Position numbers and translations under genes: made by a program
Part shown: positions 1 through 8,395 of the stretch, one piece after another
Layout of the letters: every line of letters starts with the position of its first letter
Position numbering within the stretch: position 1 is the first letter of the stretch
The notes under the pieces: generated by a model
Seen by the model: only the letters and a program-made list of their open reading frames with translations
The model's database searches: none
What the model was told of the DNA's origin: nothing
NCBI GenBank assembly: GCA_021787595.1
Contig: JAJYLQ010000019.1
Coordinates: forward strand, 1-64,000
Length of the DNA stretch: 64,000 bases
Source of the DNA: Chloroflexota bacterium
GTDB taxonomy: Bacteria; Chloroflexota; Anaerolineae; Anaerolineales; Villigracilaceae
Direction of reading: 5' to 3'

Positions 1-583
1 AGGTCAAGATCTTCGACTGAAAGGAGCAGTTGCTTCGCAAACATCGCCACCTTAGTTTACTCGTTTACCAACATTCCGAGAAGCTTTCTATGATCCTCAT
101 ATTTTCCCCGCTTTATTGAGATGATACGAAAAACCTCCCTAAGCAATATTAGAGGGGTTAAGACAGAGCAGAGTTTGCAGTCTACGTCGCGCTGGCTTTG
201 GGTTGTGTGAAAGTAGGAAAACCAGATTTGGTGAGATCTCAAAGTGGTAATTGCGACGGACTAGTAAATGCCAACCATCTTCCTTCGGCCAGGCAAAATA
301 TTCTACCCGGCTTTCTTTCGCTCCAATTTTGAGGTGAAAAAGAGTTTGTTTTCGATTTCATAGTTGCACCAATAGTTGCCCCGTTCGGCAGAGGTCTGAT
401 ATATGGATACAATTTCTGCTAAACAATCATGACTCACATAAAGAAAGCGGGGCAAGCTGTCAGCCTACCCCGCTTGGTGTTCATACCGTCACGGTTAAAA
501 ATACTGATGCGTCTAAATCAAGCTTATTGAGATAAATCCCAGCCGGCGCGCTTCTGCTTTTATGGATTGTTCGAGCGTGAGGA
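1..583. other. gene-free stretch
   Basis: I see no convincing coding region here. Short open frames lack a ribosome binding site and have no recognisable protein pattern. The only clear element is the hairpin at 445-475 listed separately. Base composition is more AT-rich than the lipoprotein genes that follow. Confidence 0.6.
445..475 (-). terminator. hairpin terminator of FW lipoprotein cluster
   Basis: AAGCGGGG (445-452) pairs perfectly with CCCCGCTT (468-475). Read on the minus strand the stem is followed by a T-rich tail (TCTTTATG). It lies about 110 bases beyond the stop of the last lipoprotein gene and would end that transcript. Confidence 0.6.
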
Positions 584-1210
584 TCACTTGACAATGATCT
601 TTACGAAGATCACTTTGGGGAACGCTTTGCCACTGGCATTTGCCATTTCCCAGGCGCTGACGTATTGACCAGCCTTGTCAGGCGCAATGAATTGAACCGA
701 GACCTCGACCTCTTGTCCCGGCGCTACTGCGCCTGCCAGAGGTTGAGGCTTGCCGGACATCTGATCGCTATACCCGGCATAGACCAGGCCGTATCCCGCG
801 CCCCAGGTGCAGGAACCATTGTTCCTTACGCGCCAGGTCTTGACGAATTGCTGGCTGGCAGTCATTTGAGTGTTATCGGGAACGTTGACATCCACCGTTG
901 CCGGGTCGAAGGTCAGCGCGTCGCAAAGAGTAGGCGTTGCGGTAATCCCGCCTGGGAGCGTAGGTGTGGCCGTGGGCGGGACGGATACCGTGTTGGCGGG
1001 GATCAGGGTGAGTGTTGGCGTGTTTGTCTGCGCCGGAAGTGGTGTGGCTGTCCAGGCGGAAGCGGTGGCCGTGAGGTTGGCAACAACGGTCCGGGCTGCG
1101 GATGTTTGGATCAAAGACACATTCTGTGTCGGTACCGGCGTTGAAGCTGGCGCGCAGGCGGTGATCAAGATCGCGCCGAGCAGGATCAGAACGAGCAGTT
1201 TCGTTTTCAT
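584..1210 (-). CDS. FW (NBR1-Ig-like) domain lipoprotein 1
   Basis: A 208-residue secreted lipoprotein. The start at 1210 (MKTKLL) is preferred over an in-frame ATG at 1228 because AGAGGA lies just upstream of it. A signal peptide ends in the lipobox ITAC; a Thr/Pro-rich linker (about residues 25-95) leads to one FW/NBR1-Ig-like beta-sandwich (about 100-208). Its hallmark tryptophans are visible in KTWR, SCTW and SAWEM. The domain is known as a protein-binding module in eukaryotic NBR1; its bacterial ligand is unknown. This is the last of five related genes on the same strand. The linker segment VVANLTATASAWTATP recurs almost exactly at the C-terminus of the protein at 2041-3309. Confidence 0.85.
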   Translation of the reverse strand: MKTKLLVLILLGAILITACAPASTPVPTQNVSLIQTSAARTVVANLTATASAWTATPLPAQTNTPTLTLIPANTVSVPPTATPTLPGGITATPTLCDALTFDPATVDVNVPDNTQMTASQQFVKTWRVRNNGSCTWGAGYGLVYAGYSDQMSGKPQPLAGAVAPGQEVEVSVQFIAPDKAGQYVSAWEMANASGKAFPKVIFVKIIVK

Positions 1211-1250
1211 GGGTCCTCTTGATCTCATACGACACTCATTTCAGGCGCTC

Positions 1251-1952
1251 CTACTTCACATGGATGTCAATGTACACAAGCGAGCCGAAGAAATTGCCCT
1301 TGGGATCCTTCATCCTCCAGAAGCCTTTGTGATCGCCCGACGATGAAGGTGCCTGCAATTTAAGGATGAAACTGTTGCTTTGTCCGGGTTGTGTCTCTGC
1401 ATCGGCTTTCGTGATAACTATGTTGGTGCCGCCCATTTGATCACCGCTGACAAAGACGAAGGAGTAACCTGCGCCCCACGCACAGGTTCCTGTATTATTC
1501 AGTTGAAATCCAACGGTGAATTTCTTGTTGGCGGCAAAGGTGGTGCCGTCGGTCACGGTCTGGTCAACATACGCGGAGTCGCTGCAGCCAGAAGCTGTCG
1601 AGCTGGTCGAACCGGTGCCGCCCGTGCTGAGTGTGGGGAGCGCGGTGCCTGCCGGGGTGTTGAAGACAAAAGGAGTCCCGCCACTCGTTGTTGTGCCCGC
1701 AGGTGCGAGCGAAAAAGTAGGCAGGGATGTAAATGTTGCCAGGGGGGTGGGGCTGCCTGCAGGGGTTGGCGAAACTGCCTGAGCGGTTTGCGTCATCTGG
1801 TCGCTGAATTGAGCGATCGTCGTTCCGGCCGCGGCGGTATAGATCGCATTGACGTCCTGTGTGGGTTCAGGAGCCTTTCCAATGTTACAGGATGAGAGGC
1901 TGGCGGCCAGCAGGCCCGCAGCCATCATCCAGATTAGTTTCTTGAATTGCAT
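1251..1952 (-). CDS. FW (NBR1-Ig-like) domain lipoprotein 2
   Basis: A 233-residue lipoprotein with a signal peptide and lipobox LSSC, a Thr/Pro/Gly/Ser-rich linker (about 30-125) and a single FW domain (about 125-233) with FQLNNTGTCAW, SFVFVSGDQM and FWRMKDPKG. The start is preceded by GGAGG. The upstream gap (1953-2040) contains a minus-strand TATAAT (2023-2028), so it may have its own promoter as well as read-through from its neighbours. Function is unknown; surface binding is inferred from the domain and the lipid anchor. Confidence 0.85.
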   Translation of the reverse strand: MQFKKLIWMMAAGLLAASLSSCNIGKAPEPTQDVNAIYTAAAGTTIAQFSDQMTQTAQAVSPTPAGSPTPLATFTSLPTFSLAPAGTTTSGGTPFVFNTPAGTALPTLSTGGTGSTSSTASGCSDSAYVDQTVTDGTTFAANKKFTVGFQLNNTGTCAWGAGYSFVFVSGDQMGGTNIVITKADAETQPGQSNSFILKLQAPSSSGDHKGFWRMKDPKGNFFGSLVYIDIHVK

Positions 1953-2040
1953 GATAAGCCTCCGTTGCTTTTGTTACTCGTGTTGAAAATTGTGTTGAGA
2001 ATCATGTATTTTTCTCGACATCATTATAACGCACCTTGTT

Positions 2041-3309
2041 TTAAGGCGTGGGCGATGGCGTGGCAGTCCATGCAGACGCGGTGGCAGTGAGGTTGGCGAT
2101 CACCGTTTGGGCGATGGCGGTCTGAGTCAGCGGGAAATCCGGCGTCGGCGTCAAGGTAGGCGTCGCGGTTGGAGTGGAAGTTGGCGGCGGCGTCCCAGGC
2201 CGGATGATTTGCGGCCCCACCCACAAGGTGTAGTCCTGGTTAGGCGAGCCATTGGCAGTGACGACCAGCATGAATTTTACGTTTTGCCCGGCCAGCGAGC
2301 TTAAGTCCATGTTGGCAGGAGAAAACAATCCATCGTAGATTTCGTGCCACTGGCCCAACGTGTGAATGGCGCCATTTCCAATCTGATAATCGAGCCGGAA
2401 AAACACGTCGCAGGAATAGGCTCGATACTGGCAATTCACCCGGGCGCGGAAATGATCGCCGTTCTGGACTTTGAATGCCGGATACGTGCCGCGGATCAAT
2501 CCGTTCCACGCATGTTCCGGGACCGCGAGCAGCCCCGCTTTGTCCTCCGTCTTTCCGCTTTCCATGACGGGGTGATCGAGTTCGATCACGTAACCCCTGC
2601 TGTCGCCTTGCGAACCAGGACAAGGCAGGTTTACGCTGTTGTTGTCCCAGGTCGCATCGCAGTAATTCGCAGTGAAATCGTAGGCGGTATAAACCGGGCC
2701 GCTCACATTGACATCCACCCAAAACGCGCCGGAGGTATCTGCCCCGATCCCAAAGAGAATGCCGGATGCGTTCCGCAATTTCCAGTAACCGATGTAATGT
2801 CCATTGCTGTTTGGCGTGGTCATGTTGACTGAGATGTCAACCGTGTCGCCGGGATTGACATTTCCGGGCAGGCTGACGGCCGTTGGCGCTCCCATGCCAT
2901 CGCCGCTGATGAAGACCAGCGCGTAGGCCGGCGTCCATGAACAAATGCCGACGTTCTGGATGCGCCATGTCTTTGTGAAGTTGACATCGCGCCCGAACAC
3001 GGTTCCATCCGGGACGGTCACATCCTTGACGAAAGCCGCCGCGTCACACAGAACCACCGGCGCAGGTGTGCTGCTGGGAAAGTATGTGGCCGTCGGGTAC
3101 GCGGGGAAAGGATTGGTCGGGGATGGAAGCGGCGTCGCGCTGCCTTCGGATGTGGATACGGCCTGCACCGTCTGCGCGGCCTCGGTATAAAGCGCGTCAA
3201 GTGTGGAAATGGCCGCCGGCGTGGAATTTACCGTTGATGGTAAATTGCAGGCGAAGCTGGCAAGGAGCAGTAGTAGAGGCACAATCAGCAGTCTGACCCG
3301 GGATTTCAT
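2041..3309 (-). CDS. FW-domain lipoprotein 3 with extra beta domain
   Basis: A 422-residue lipoprotein, the largest of the cluster. The start follows AGGAGG. It has a signal peptide with lipobox SFAC, a short Ser/Pro/Thr linker, an FW domain (about 85-205: FTKTWRIQNVGICSW, IGYWKLRN), then a second globular region (about 206-375) with several cysteines and aromatic residues that I do not recognise. A Thr/Pro-rich tail closes the protein. The tail ends in IANLTATASAWTATPSPTP, nearly the same as the linker of lipoprotein 1, as if a further FW unit had been cut off or recombined away. Confidence 0.82.
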   Translation of the reverse strand: MKSRVRLLIVPLLLLLASFACNLPSTVNSTPAAISTLDALYTEAAQTVQAVSTSEGSATPLPSPTNPFPAYPTATYFPSSTPAPVVLCDAAAFVKDVTVPDGTVFGRDVNFTKTWRIQNVGICSWTPAYALVFISGDGMGAPTAVSLPGNVNPGDTVDISVNMTTPNSNGHYIGYWKLRNASGILFGIGADTSGAFWVDVNVSGPVYTAYDFTANYCDATWDNNSVNLPCPGSQGDSRGYVIELDHPVMESGKTEDKAGLLAVPEHAWNGLIRGTYPAFKVQNGDHFRARVNCQYRAYSCDVFFRLDYQIGNGAIHTLGQWHEIYDGLFSPANMDLSSLAGQNVKFMLVVTANGSPNQDYTLWVGPQIIRPGTPPPTSTPTATPTLTPTPDFPLTQTAIAQTVIANLTATASAWTATPSPTP

Positions 3310-3380
3310 TCATCCTCCTGAAGAACGTTGATCTTCCAATTTCATGAGACGTTGTGCTGGCTAAAGAGGTTCCCGAAATA

Positions 3381-3410
3381 AAAGAGCCTGTGATTGCCAC
3401 AGGCTCTTTT
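3381..3410 (-). terminator. intrinsic terminator
   Basis: AAAGAGCCTGTG (3381-3392) pairs with CACAGGCTCTTT (3398-3409) across a 5-base loop. On the minus strand the stem runs into TTTTATTT. It lies directly behind the gene ending at 3418, which separates lipoproteins 3 and 4 into different transcripts. Confidence 0.85.
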
Positions 3411-3417
3411 AGGGTCA

Positions 3418-4374
3418 TCACTGGCAGGGACGGGAGAACGTGGCTTTGCTAAATTCCTGATAGAACGGGGCTGTAACCACAATTTGGTCCCAGCGCGGCT
3501 GGTTATTCCCTGCATTCTTTAAAGACCACTGATCTGAAACCGTTTTGGACATCGCCTGTGAAAAGTTGAGCGTCGTGTCCGAAGTCTTGGGGCCATCACT
3601 ATGCTGCCAGTGATAAGTGATTGTCAATGGCCCGTTGGATGAAATGGCCGCCGTGATCGTGAAAAACATGTTTGCGGTAGTACAGGTGCCGGTGTGTGTA
3701 ACAGTGTAGGTGACGGATGTGATTCCATAGGCCGATGCTGTGCCTTTGCCCGGCGTCCCGCTGCCGACCACGATCTGCACCCAGAACGGATTCCCGCTGC
3801 CGCTGTCGCCGAATGTCATTCCCCAAGGTGATTGAATTTTCCAGTAGCCTGTATATTGTCCGTCTGCTGCTGGAGCGGTAAAGACGATTGGCACATTCAC
3901 GGTATCGCCTGGGGCAGCGGGCTCGGGAAAGTTGTAAACGTACGCGCCTCCCATGACATCGCCGCTGTAAAAAACGAATTTCCAGGTCGAATCCCATGGA
4001 CAAGTCCCCGTGTTTTTTATGGTCCATGTTTTGAGGAAGGTTGCGCCGGATTGTTCGATGGTTCCATCCGGGATTGTTTCACTCACGAACGCGGCACTGG
4101 CCGTACAAAAGTTGGAACCTGCCGCACCGGTTGGAGGGGCGGTGGGCGGCAACTGCGTGGCATCCATGACTGTTGGAGGCAGAAGTGATGGCACGGAGGT
4201 GACATCATTCGGCAGCGTAGGCGTGAATTGGGACTGCTGTGTGTTCTGCGCCTGCACTGTCAACGCAACTGCGGTGGCGATCGCGGAGGCGTTTGAAGAT
4301 GCCCCGCAGGCGCTCGAGACAATGGCTAAAATTATCAGTATCGAAGCAAGGACATACTTGGTTTTGAAATCCAT
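3418..4374 (-). CDS. FW-domain lipoprotein 4 with second Ig-like domain
   Basis: A 318-residue lipoprotein. I place the start at 4374 (MDFKTK), which has AAAGGAA upstream, rather than 4392. It has lipobox SSAC, a short linker, an FW domain (about 85-195: FLKTWTIKNTGTCPW, YTGYWKIQSPWG), then a second domain of about 110 residues. That domain (VTYTVTHTGTC, ITYHWQHSDG, a C-terminal Cys) is clearly related to the C-terminal domain of lipoprotein 5. The repeated FW-plus-this-domain layout is not one I can name. Confidence 0.83.
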   Translation of the reverse strand: MDFKTKYVLASILIILAIVSSACGASSNASAIATAVALTVQAQNTQQSQFTPTLPNDVTSVPSLLPPTVMDATQLPPTAPPTGAAGSNFCTASAAFVSETIPDGTIEQSGATFLKTWTIKNTGTCPWDSTWKFVFYSGDVMGGAYVYNFPEPAAPGDTVNVPIVFTAPAADGQYTGYWKIQSPWGMTFGDSGSGNPFWVQIVVGSGTPGKGTASAYGITSVTYTVTHTGTCTTANMFFTITAAISSNGPLTITYHWQHSDGPKTSDTTLNFSQAMSKTVSDQWSLKNAGNNQPRWDQIVVTAPFYQEFSKATFSRPCQ

Positions 4375-4693
4375 TCGGGTTCCTTTCAACATCAGCCGCT
4401 CTGATGCTGTATGCTGCGTAAATCGTTAAACCTGTTGAAATTTTTTTGGGGCGATTTTACGCGGCATCTTGTGCGCGGCTGTAAATATTATACCCGTTTT
4501 AAAAAGCGAGCGCCCGGCATTTCGACCAGGCGCTCATTTCAATCAATTCCAAAAGAATTTATCCAATAGTACCCTGCCAGTGAAATTCTTGTTTTTTGCG
4601 CAAGGATTTTTTTGCCACAAAGAACCCAAAGCGCACGAAAGTCTAAACAGTTTTCCTTCGCGGTTGAATCCTTTTTGGTCCGGCCTGTCCGGG
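4375..4693. other. intergenic: terminator and decayed repeat
   Basis: No gene is seen. 4508-4535 is a terminator hairpin. 4611-4640 reads like the CACAAAG/GCACGAA type of interspersed repeat that also occurs near 41960 and 63890. The segment 4400-4500 is AT-rich and probably holds the promoter of lipoprotein 4. Confidence 0.5.
4508..4535 (-). terminator. intrinsic terminator
   Basis: GAGCGCC (4508-4514) pairs with GGCGCTC (4529-4535). On the minus strand the hairpin is followed by GCTTTTTAAAA. It lies about 160 bases behind the stop of lipoprotein 5. Confidence 0.7.
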
Positions 4694-5605
4694 TTAAGGA
4701 GACGTACACGCAGTGGTGAACGTTTGGTGACCAAAGTCCTGATGATTCGGACTGTCAATATAGATTCCGACCCAGCTGGTTGTGCCATTCCAAACATGAC
4801 CAAGCGCCCAGTCATAGTTGATGGATTGTGTTCCAGCCGAGCCAAAGCTCAAGGTATTGGTCGGGATCGATGCGCCGTCTGATCGCGTCCAATGATAGGT
4901 GACTGTCCCGGATTCGTTCGTGGTGATGCTCGCTGTCACACGCGGACAGTTGGTATGACCTGAATCGCTCCATGTGGAAAAAGTGTAGGTGACATGGATT
5001 ACTGCGAACGGTCCGCCTCCGCCGCCGACTTTGATCTGAACATAAAAGTGCGCGAAGATCACGCCGCTGGCATTGCGGAGACCCCAATTGCCGGTATATG
5101 TACCGTTGCTGGATGGAGCCGTAAGGCCAACAGAAACATCCACTGTTTGACCGGAATTTATATTTCCAGTTAATGCCTGCACTGCCGGGCCATTCATGGA
5201 ATCCCCGCTGATGAATACAAGGGCGTAGGATGGCGTCCAGGAGCAGGAGCCAATATTTTTGAGCCGCCATGTTTTGGTAAAGTTATCTCCAGCAGTAACC
5301 ACCGTGCCGTCGGGATAAGTCACATCCTTGACGAATTGCGCGTTATCGCAGTTGGATGTGGCAGTGGCGGGTGGAGGAAGCGTGGGCAATGGCAGTGTCG
5401 GAAATGGCACCGATGTAAATGTGGCGGTCGCAGCAGGGCCTGCCGATGTGGCCGTAGACTGAGGCAGTTGTGCCTGAACGGTCAGGGCCGCGGCCGTCAT
5501 CACTGCGCCCGGGTCCGGCTGGCTGGGCTGGCTGGATGGCAGATTGCACGCCATGATTGCGGCGATGATGGCGATTCCTGCCAGGATATAGGAATATTTT
5601 CTCAT
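4694..5605 (-). CDS. FW-domain lipoprotein 5 with second Ig-like domain
   Basis: A 303-residue lipoprotein, first of the five in transcription order. The start is preceded by GAGGAGAA. It has a signal peptide with lipobox IMAC, a Pro/Thr/Ala linker, an FW domain (about 85-193: FTKTWRLKNIGSCSW, YALVFISGDSM, YTGNWGLRN), a glycine run, and a C-terminal domain (IHVTYTFSTW, VTYHWTRSDG) homologous to that of lipoprotein 4. The two proteins therefore look like tandem duplicates that kept both domains, while lipoproteins 1 and 2 have only the FW part. Confidence 0.85.
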   Translation of the reverse strand: MRKYSYILAGIAIIAAIMACNLPSSQPSQPDPGAVMTAAALTVQAQLPQSTATSAGPAATATFTSVPFPTLPLPTLPPPATATSNCDNAQFVKDVTYPDGTVVTAGDNFTKTWRLKNIGSCSWTPSYALVFISGDSMNGPAVQALTGNINSGQTVDVSVGLTAPSSNGTYTGNWGLRNASGVIFAHFYVQIKVGGGGGPFAVIHVTYTFSTWSDSGHTNCPRVTASITTNESGTVTYHWTRSDGASIPTNTLSFGSAGTQSINYDWALGHVWNGTTSWVGIYIDSPNHQDFGHQTFTTACTSP

Positions 5606-5704
5606 GGTGATTCTCCTCTCACTATGTCCTGATTCTAATGCAATCCGGAGAAAGGCATACTCCCCGTTAATTCCTATTGTGGAAAACGGCCCGCCGGAAA
5701 AAAC

Positions 5705-5729
5705 AAAGAGCCAGGCGGGCCGGCTCTTT
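5705..5729 (-). terminator. intrinsic terminator of ABC operon
   Basis: AAAGAGCC (5705-5712) pairs with GGCTCTTT (5722-5729). On the minus strand the stem leads into TTTGTTTTTT. It lies about 30 bases behind the stop of the ABC ATPase gene and closes the importer operon. Confidence 0.8.
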
Positions 5730-5756
5730 ATTCGGGAAGATGCGAAAGAGATTTTG

Positions 5757-7307
5757 TTATGGCCTTGGCGCAGCAGCTTCGGCTGTCTCAGATGATTTGA
5801 TCCCCGCCATCAACAAGCCGAGTGATTCTTTCGTGGCCTCGTTGGCTTTAACGACATCCATGATCTGGCCCTGGTACATCACCGCGATGCGGTCCGACAG
5901 GGCCATGATCTCGTCCAATTCGGCGGAGATCAGCAGCACGCCAACGCCGCGGTCGCGCATCGCCACGATTTCCTTGTGGATGTATTCGATCGAACCGACA
6001 TCCAGGCCGCGGGTTGGCTGCGATGCGATCAGCAGTTTGACGGGACGACTCAGTTCGCGCGCCACGATCACCTTTTGCTGGTTGCCTCCTGAAAGCTTGG
6101 AAGTCGGCACATAAGGCGAGGGCGTACGAACGTCGAAATCCCTTATCAGCCTGCGCGCGTTTTCATCCACTTTTTCCTGCTGAAGAACCCCGCCTCGCGC
6201 AAAGGGCTCAAGGTAATAATTACACAATACCATGTTATCTGCCACGGAATAAGAAAGCACAAGTCCGTGGCGCTGGCGATCTTCGGGGATGTGTGCGAGT
6301 CCGGTCTCGATGATCGGACGCGGCGGCTTGCCGCTGACATCTTTTCCTGCCATGATGACTTTGCCGTTCTTCATCGGACGCAGGCCGGTCAGCGCTTCGG
6401 CAAGCTGTGTCTGCCCGTTGCCTTGCACGCCTGCGATGCCGAAAATTTCACCGGAGCGAACATCGAACGAAACGCCCCGGATAACTTCAAGGTCGCGGTC
6501 ATCGAGCACGCGCAGGTCTTCCACGCGCAAAACTTCGTCTTTGGGCCTGGCAGGCTGCTTTTGAACAGTGAGGATGACTTCCCGTCCGACCATCATGGAG
6601 GCCAGTTTGGGCTCATTGGTTTCTTTGGGCTTTACAGTCCCAGCCACGCGCCCGGCCCTCATCACGGTGATGCGATCTGCAACGGCCAGCACCTCCTTCA
6701 GCTTGTGAGTAATGAAGATGATGGAGACGCCGCGCGCCGTCAACTGGCGCATAATGCGGAACAAGTCCTCGGTCTCCTGCGGTGTCAGGACGGCAGTCGG
6801 TTCATCCAGGATGATGATGTTCGCATTTCGATAAAGCGTCTTGACGATCTCGACGCGCTGCTGCGCGCCGACCGAGAGCTGACCCACTTTGGCATCGGGA
6901 TCCACTTCAAGTCCGTATTGATGCGACAGCTCGCGCACGCGCTGCGAAACAGCTTTGATGTCGAGTACACCCGCATGTGTCGTCTCATCGCCCAGCATGA
7001 TGTTTTCCGCCACGCTGAAGGCCGGGATCAACATGAAGTGCTGGTGCACCATGCCAATGCCGGCTTCGATGGAATCCTTGGGCGAATGGATCACGATGGA
7101 TTTTCCATTGAGGACCACCTGGCCGGAGTCCGGCTTATATAAGCCGTAGAGGATATTCATCAATGTGGTCTTGCCTGCGCCATTTTCACCCAGCAGGGCA
7201 TGAATTTCACCTTTGCGCAGATCAATGCTCACATGATCGTTGGCAAGCACGCCGGGGAAGTGTTTGGTGATTTCATTTGCTTCCAGGACAATATCGTTCG
7301 CCGTCAT
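5757..7307 (-). CDS. nucleoside-type ABC importer, twin ATPase subunit
   Basis: A 516-residue twin ATPase of the sugar/nucleoside (RbsA/NupO-like) class that powers the two permeases encoded just upstream. The N-terminal half has Walker A LGENGAGKTT, the signature LSVGAQQRVEI and Walker B IIILDEPTAVL. The C-terminal half has the degenerate nucleotide site typical of the class (GVQGNGQTQ), signature LSGGNQQKVIV and the ASQPTRGLDVGS stretch. It is the last gene of the operon, 9 bases after the permease. Family members import nucleosides via a BMP lipoprotein; the exact substrate is not visible. Confidence 0.92.
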   Translation of the reverse strand: MTANDIVLEANEITKHFPGVLANDHVSIDLRKGEIHALLGENGAGKTTLMNILYGLYKPDSGQVVLNGKSIVIHSPKDSIEAGIGMVHQHFMLIPAFSVAENIMLGDETTHAGVLDIKAVSQRVRELSHQYGLEVDPDAKVGQLSVGAQQRVEIVKTLYRNANIIILDEPTAVLTPQETEDLFRIMRQLTARGVSIIFITHKLKEVLAVADRITVMRAGRVAGTVKPKETNEPKLASMMVGREVILTVQKQPARPKDEVLRVEDLRVLDDRDLEVIRGVSFDVRSGEIFGIAGVQGNGQTQLAEALTGLRPMKNGKVIMAGKDVSGKPPRPIIETGLAHIPEDRQRHGLVLSYSVADNMVLCNYYLEPFARGGVLQQEKVDENARRLIRDFDVRTPSPYVPTSKLSGGNQQKVIVARELSRPVKLLIASQPTRGLDVGSIEYIHKEIVAMRDRGVGVLLISAELDEIMALSDRIAVMYQGQIMDVVKANEATKESLGLLMAGIKSSETAEAAAPRP

Positions 7308-7316
7308 GCCATGCTC

Positions 7317-8387
7317 CTATTTCTCGTAAACCTTGCCATCCGCCGCGGGCGGGATGGTCTTTCCAATAATGCCGGTCAGGATCAGCATGGTCAGGAGGTA
7401 AGGCGCCAGGCCGACTACGTACGAGTTTTGAAGGACTGCCAGTTGGGGTGGTATCAGTTCCCGGAAGAATTGCAGGTTGATCTGCAGGGCTTGTGCGGCA
7501 CCAAAGACGAGCGCGGCCGTCCACGCCCCGAATGGCGTCCAGTTTCCAAAGATCATGGCCGCCAGCGCAATGAAGCCGCGGCCATTGGTCATATTTGCTT
7601 CGAAGGAGGAGATTGCTTCAAGAGTGAAATAGGCACCGCCCAGGCCCGCCAAAAATCCGCCGATGATTACATTCATATAGCGCATGCGGATTACATTGAT
7701 GCCGACGGTATCGGCTGCGCGCGGGTGTTCGCCGACCGCGCGCGTTCGCAATCCCCAACGCGTACGGAACAAAACGAAGTGGGTAATGATAACCAGAAGG
7801 ATGGCAGAGATTGCAATAGGCTGCTGCTCGAAGATACGGCCAACAGTCGGAATATCAGCCAGCAGGGGAATGTGAATTGTGGGTAATACGCCCGGCGCAT
7901 TTGGGATTTGACCATGAAAGACACTTCCCGCGCCAAAAAACAGTTGACGGTTCAAGAAACCGGTAATGCCGGCGGCCAGGATATTGATCACCGTTCCGCC
8001 GATGATTTGGTCCACCTTGAACGTGATGGACAGAACCGCGTGCAATAAGGCAAATAGACCGCCCGTGATAATCGCCGCAATTACGCCGACGATCAAACTT
8101 GGCATGGCCGGGTAATGAAAGATGGTATTCATATAGATCGCAGCCAGCCAGCCAAAAAAAGCAGCTCCCAGCATCATGCCTTCGATGCCGATATTAACCA
8201 CACCAGCGCGTTCGCAATAAATGCCGGAGAGCGCACCGAGCGTCAACGGAGTGGCTACTGCAATCGTTGTTGCCATCATGCTGGTGATAATGACAAGCGG
8301 CGAGTTCTGGGAAGTGCCAATCAGGACAACCGTCCCGAACATGACCACGATAATGAGCGCAATAATAGCGAAGCGTCGCCAGTCCAT
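7317..8387 (-). CDS. nucleoside-type ABC permease (NupQ-like)
   Basis: A 356-residue inner-membrane permease of the BPD_transp_2 class with about nine hydrophobic segments. Recognisable motifs are LTLGALSGIYCERAGVVNIG and the cytoplasmic coupling region RTRAVGEHPRAADTVGIN. Eight bases separate it from the upstream permease gene and nine from the downstream ATPase gene, so all are co-transcribed. With its partner permease it would form the heterodimeric channel for nucleosides delivered by the BMP lipoprotein. Confidence 0.92.
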   Translation of the reverse strand: MDWRRFAIIALIIVVMFGTVVLIGTSQNSPLVIITSMMATTIAVATPLTLGALSGIYCERAGVVNIGIEGMMLGAAFFGWLAAIYMNTIFHYPAMPSLIVGVIAAIITGGLFALLHAVLSITFKVDQIIGGTVINILAAGITGFLNRQLFFGAGSVFHGQIPNAPGVLPTIHIPLLADIPTVGRIFEQQPIAISAILLVIITHFVLFRTRWGLRTRAVGEHPRAADTVGINVIRMRYMNVIIGGFLAGLGGAYFTLEAISSFEANMTNGRGFIALAAMIFGNWTPFGAWTAALVFGAAQALQINLQFFRELIPPQLAVLQNSYVVGLAPYLLTMLILTGIIGKTIPPAADGKVYEK

Positions 8388-8395
8388 GCTTCCTC

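Noticed and set aside
57-242. 61-aa minus-strand open frame
   Set aside because: No ribosome binding site, no recognisable pattern, and AT-rich sequence around it; likely chance.
870-1346. Plus-strand open frames antisense to the lipoprotein genes
   Set aside because: They mirror Thr/Pro codons of the real genes and have no start signals.
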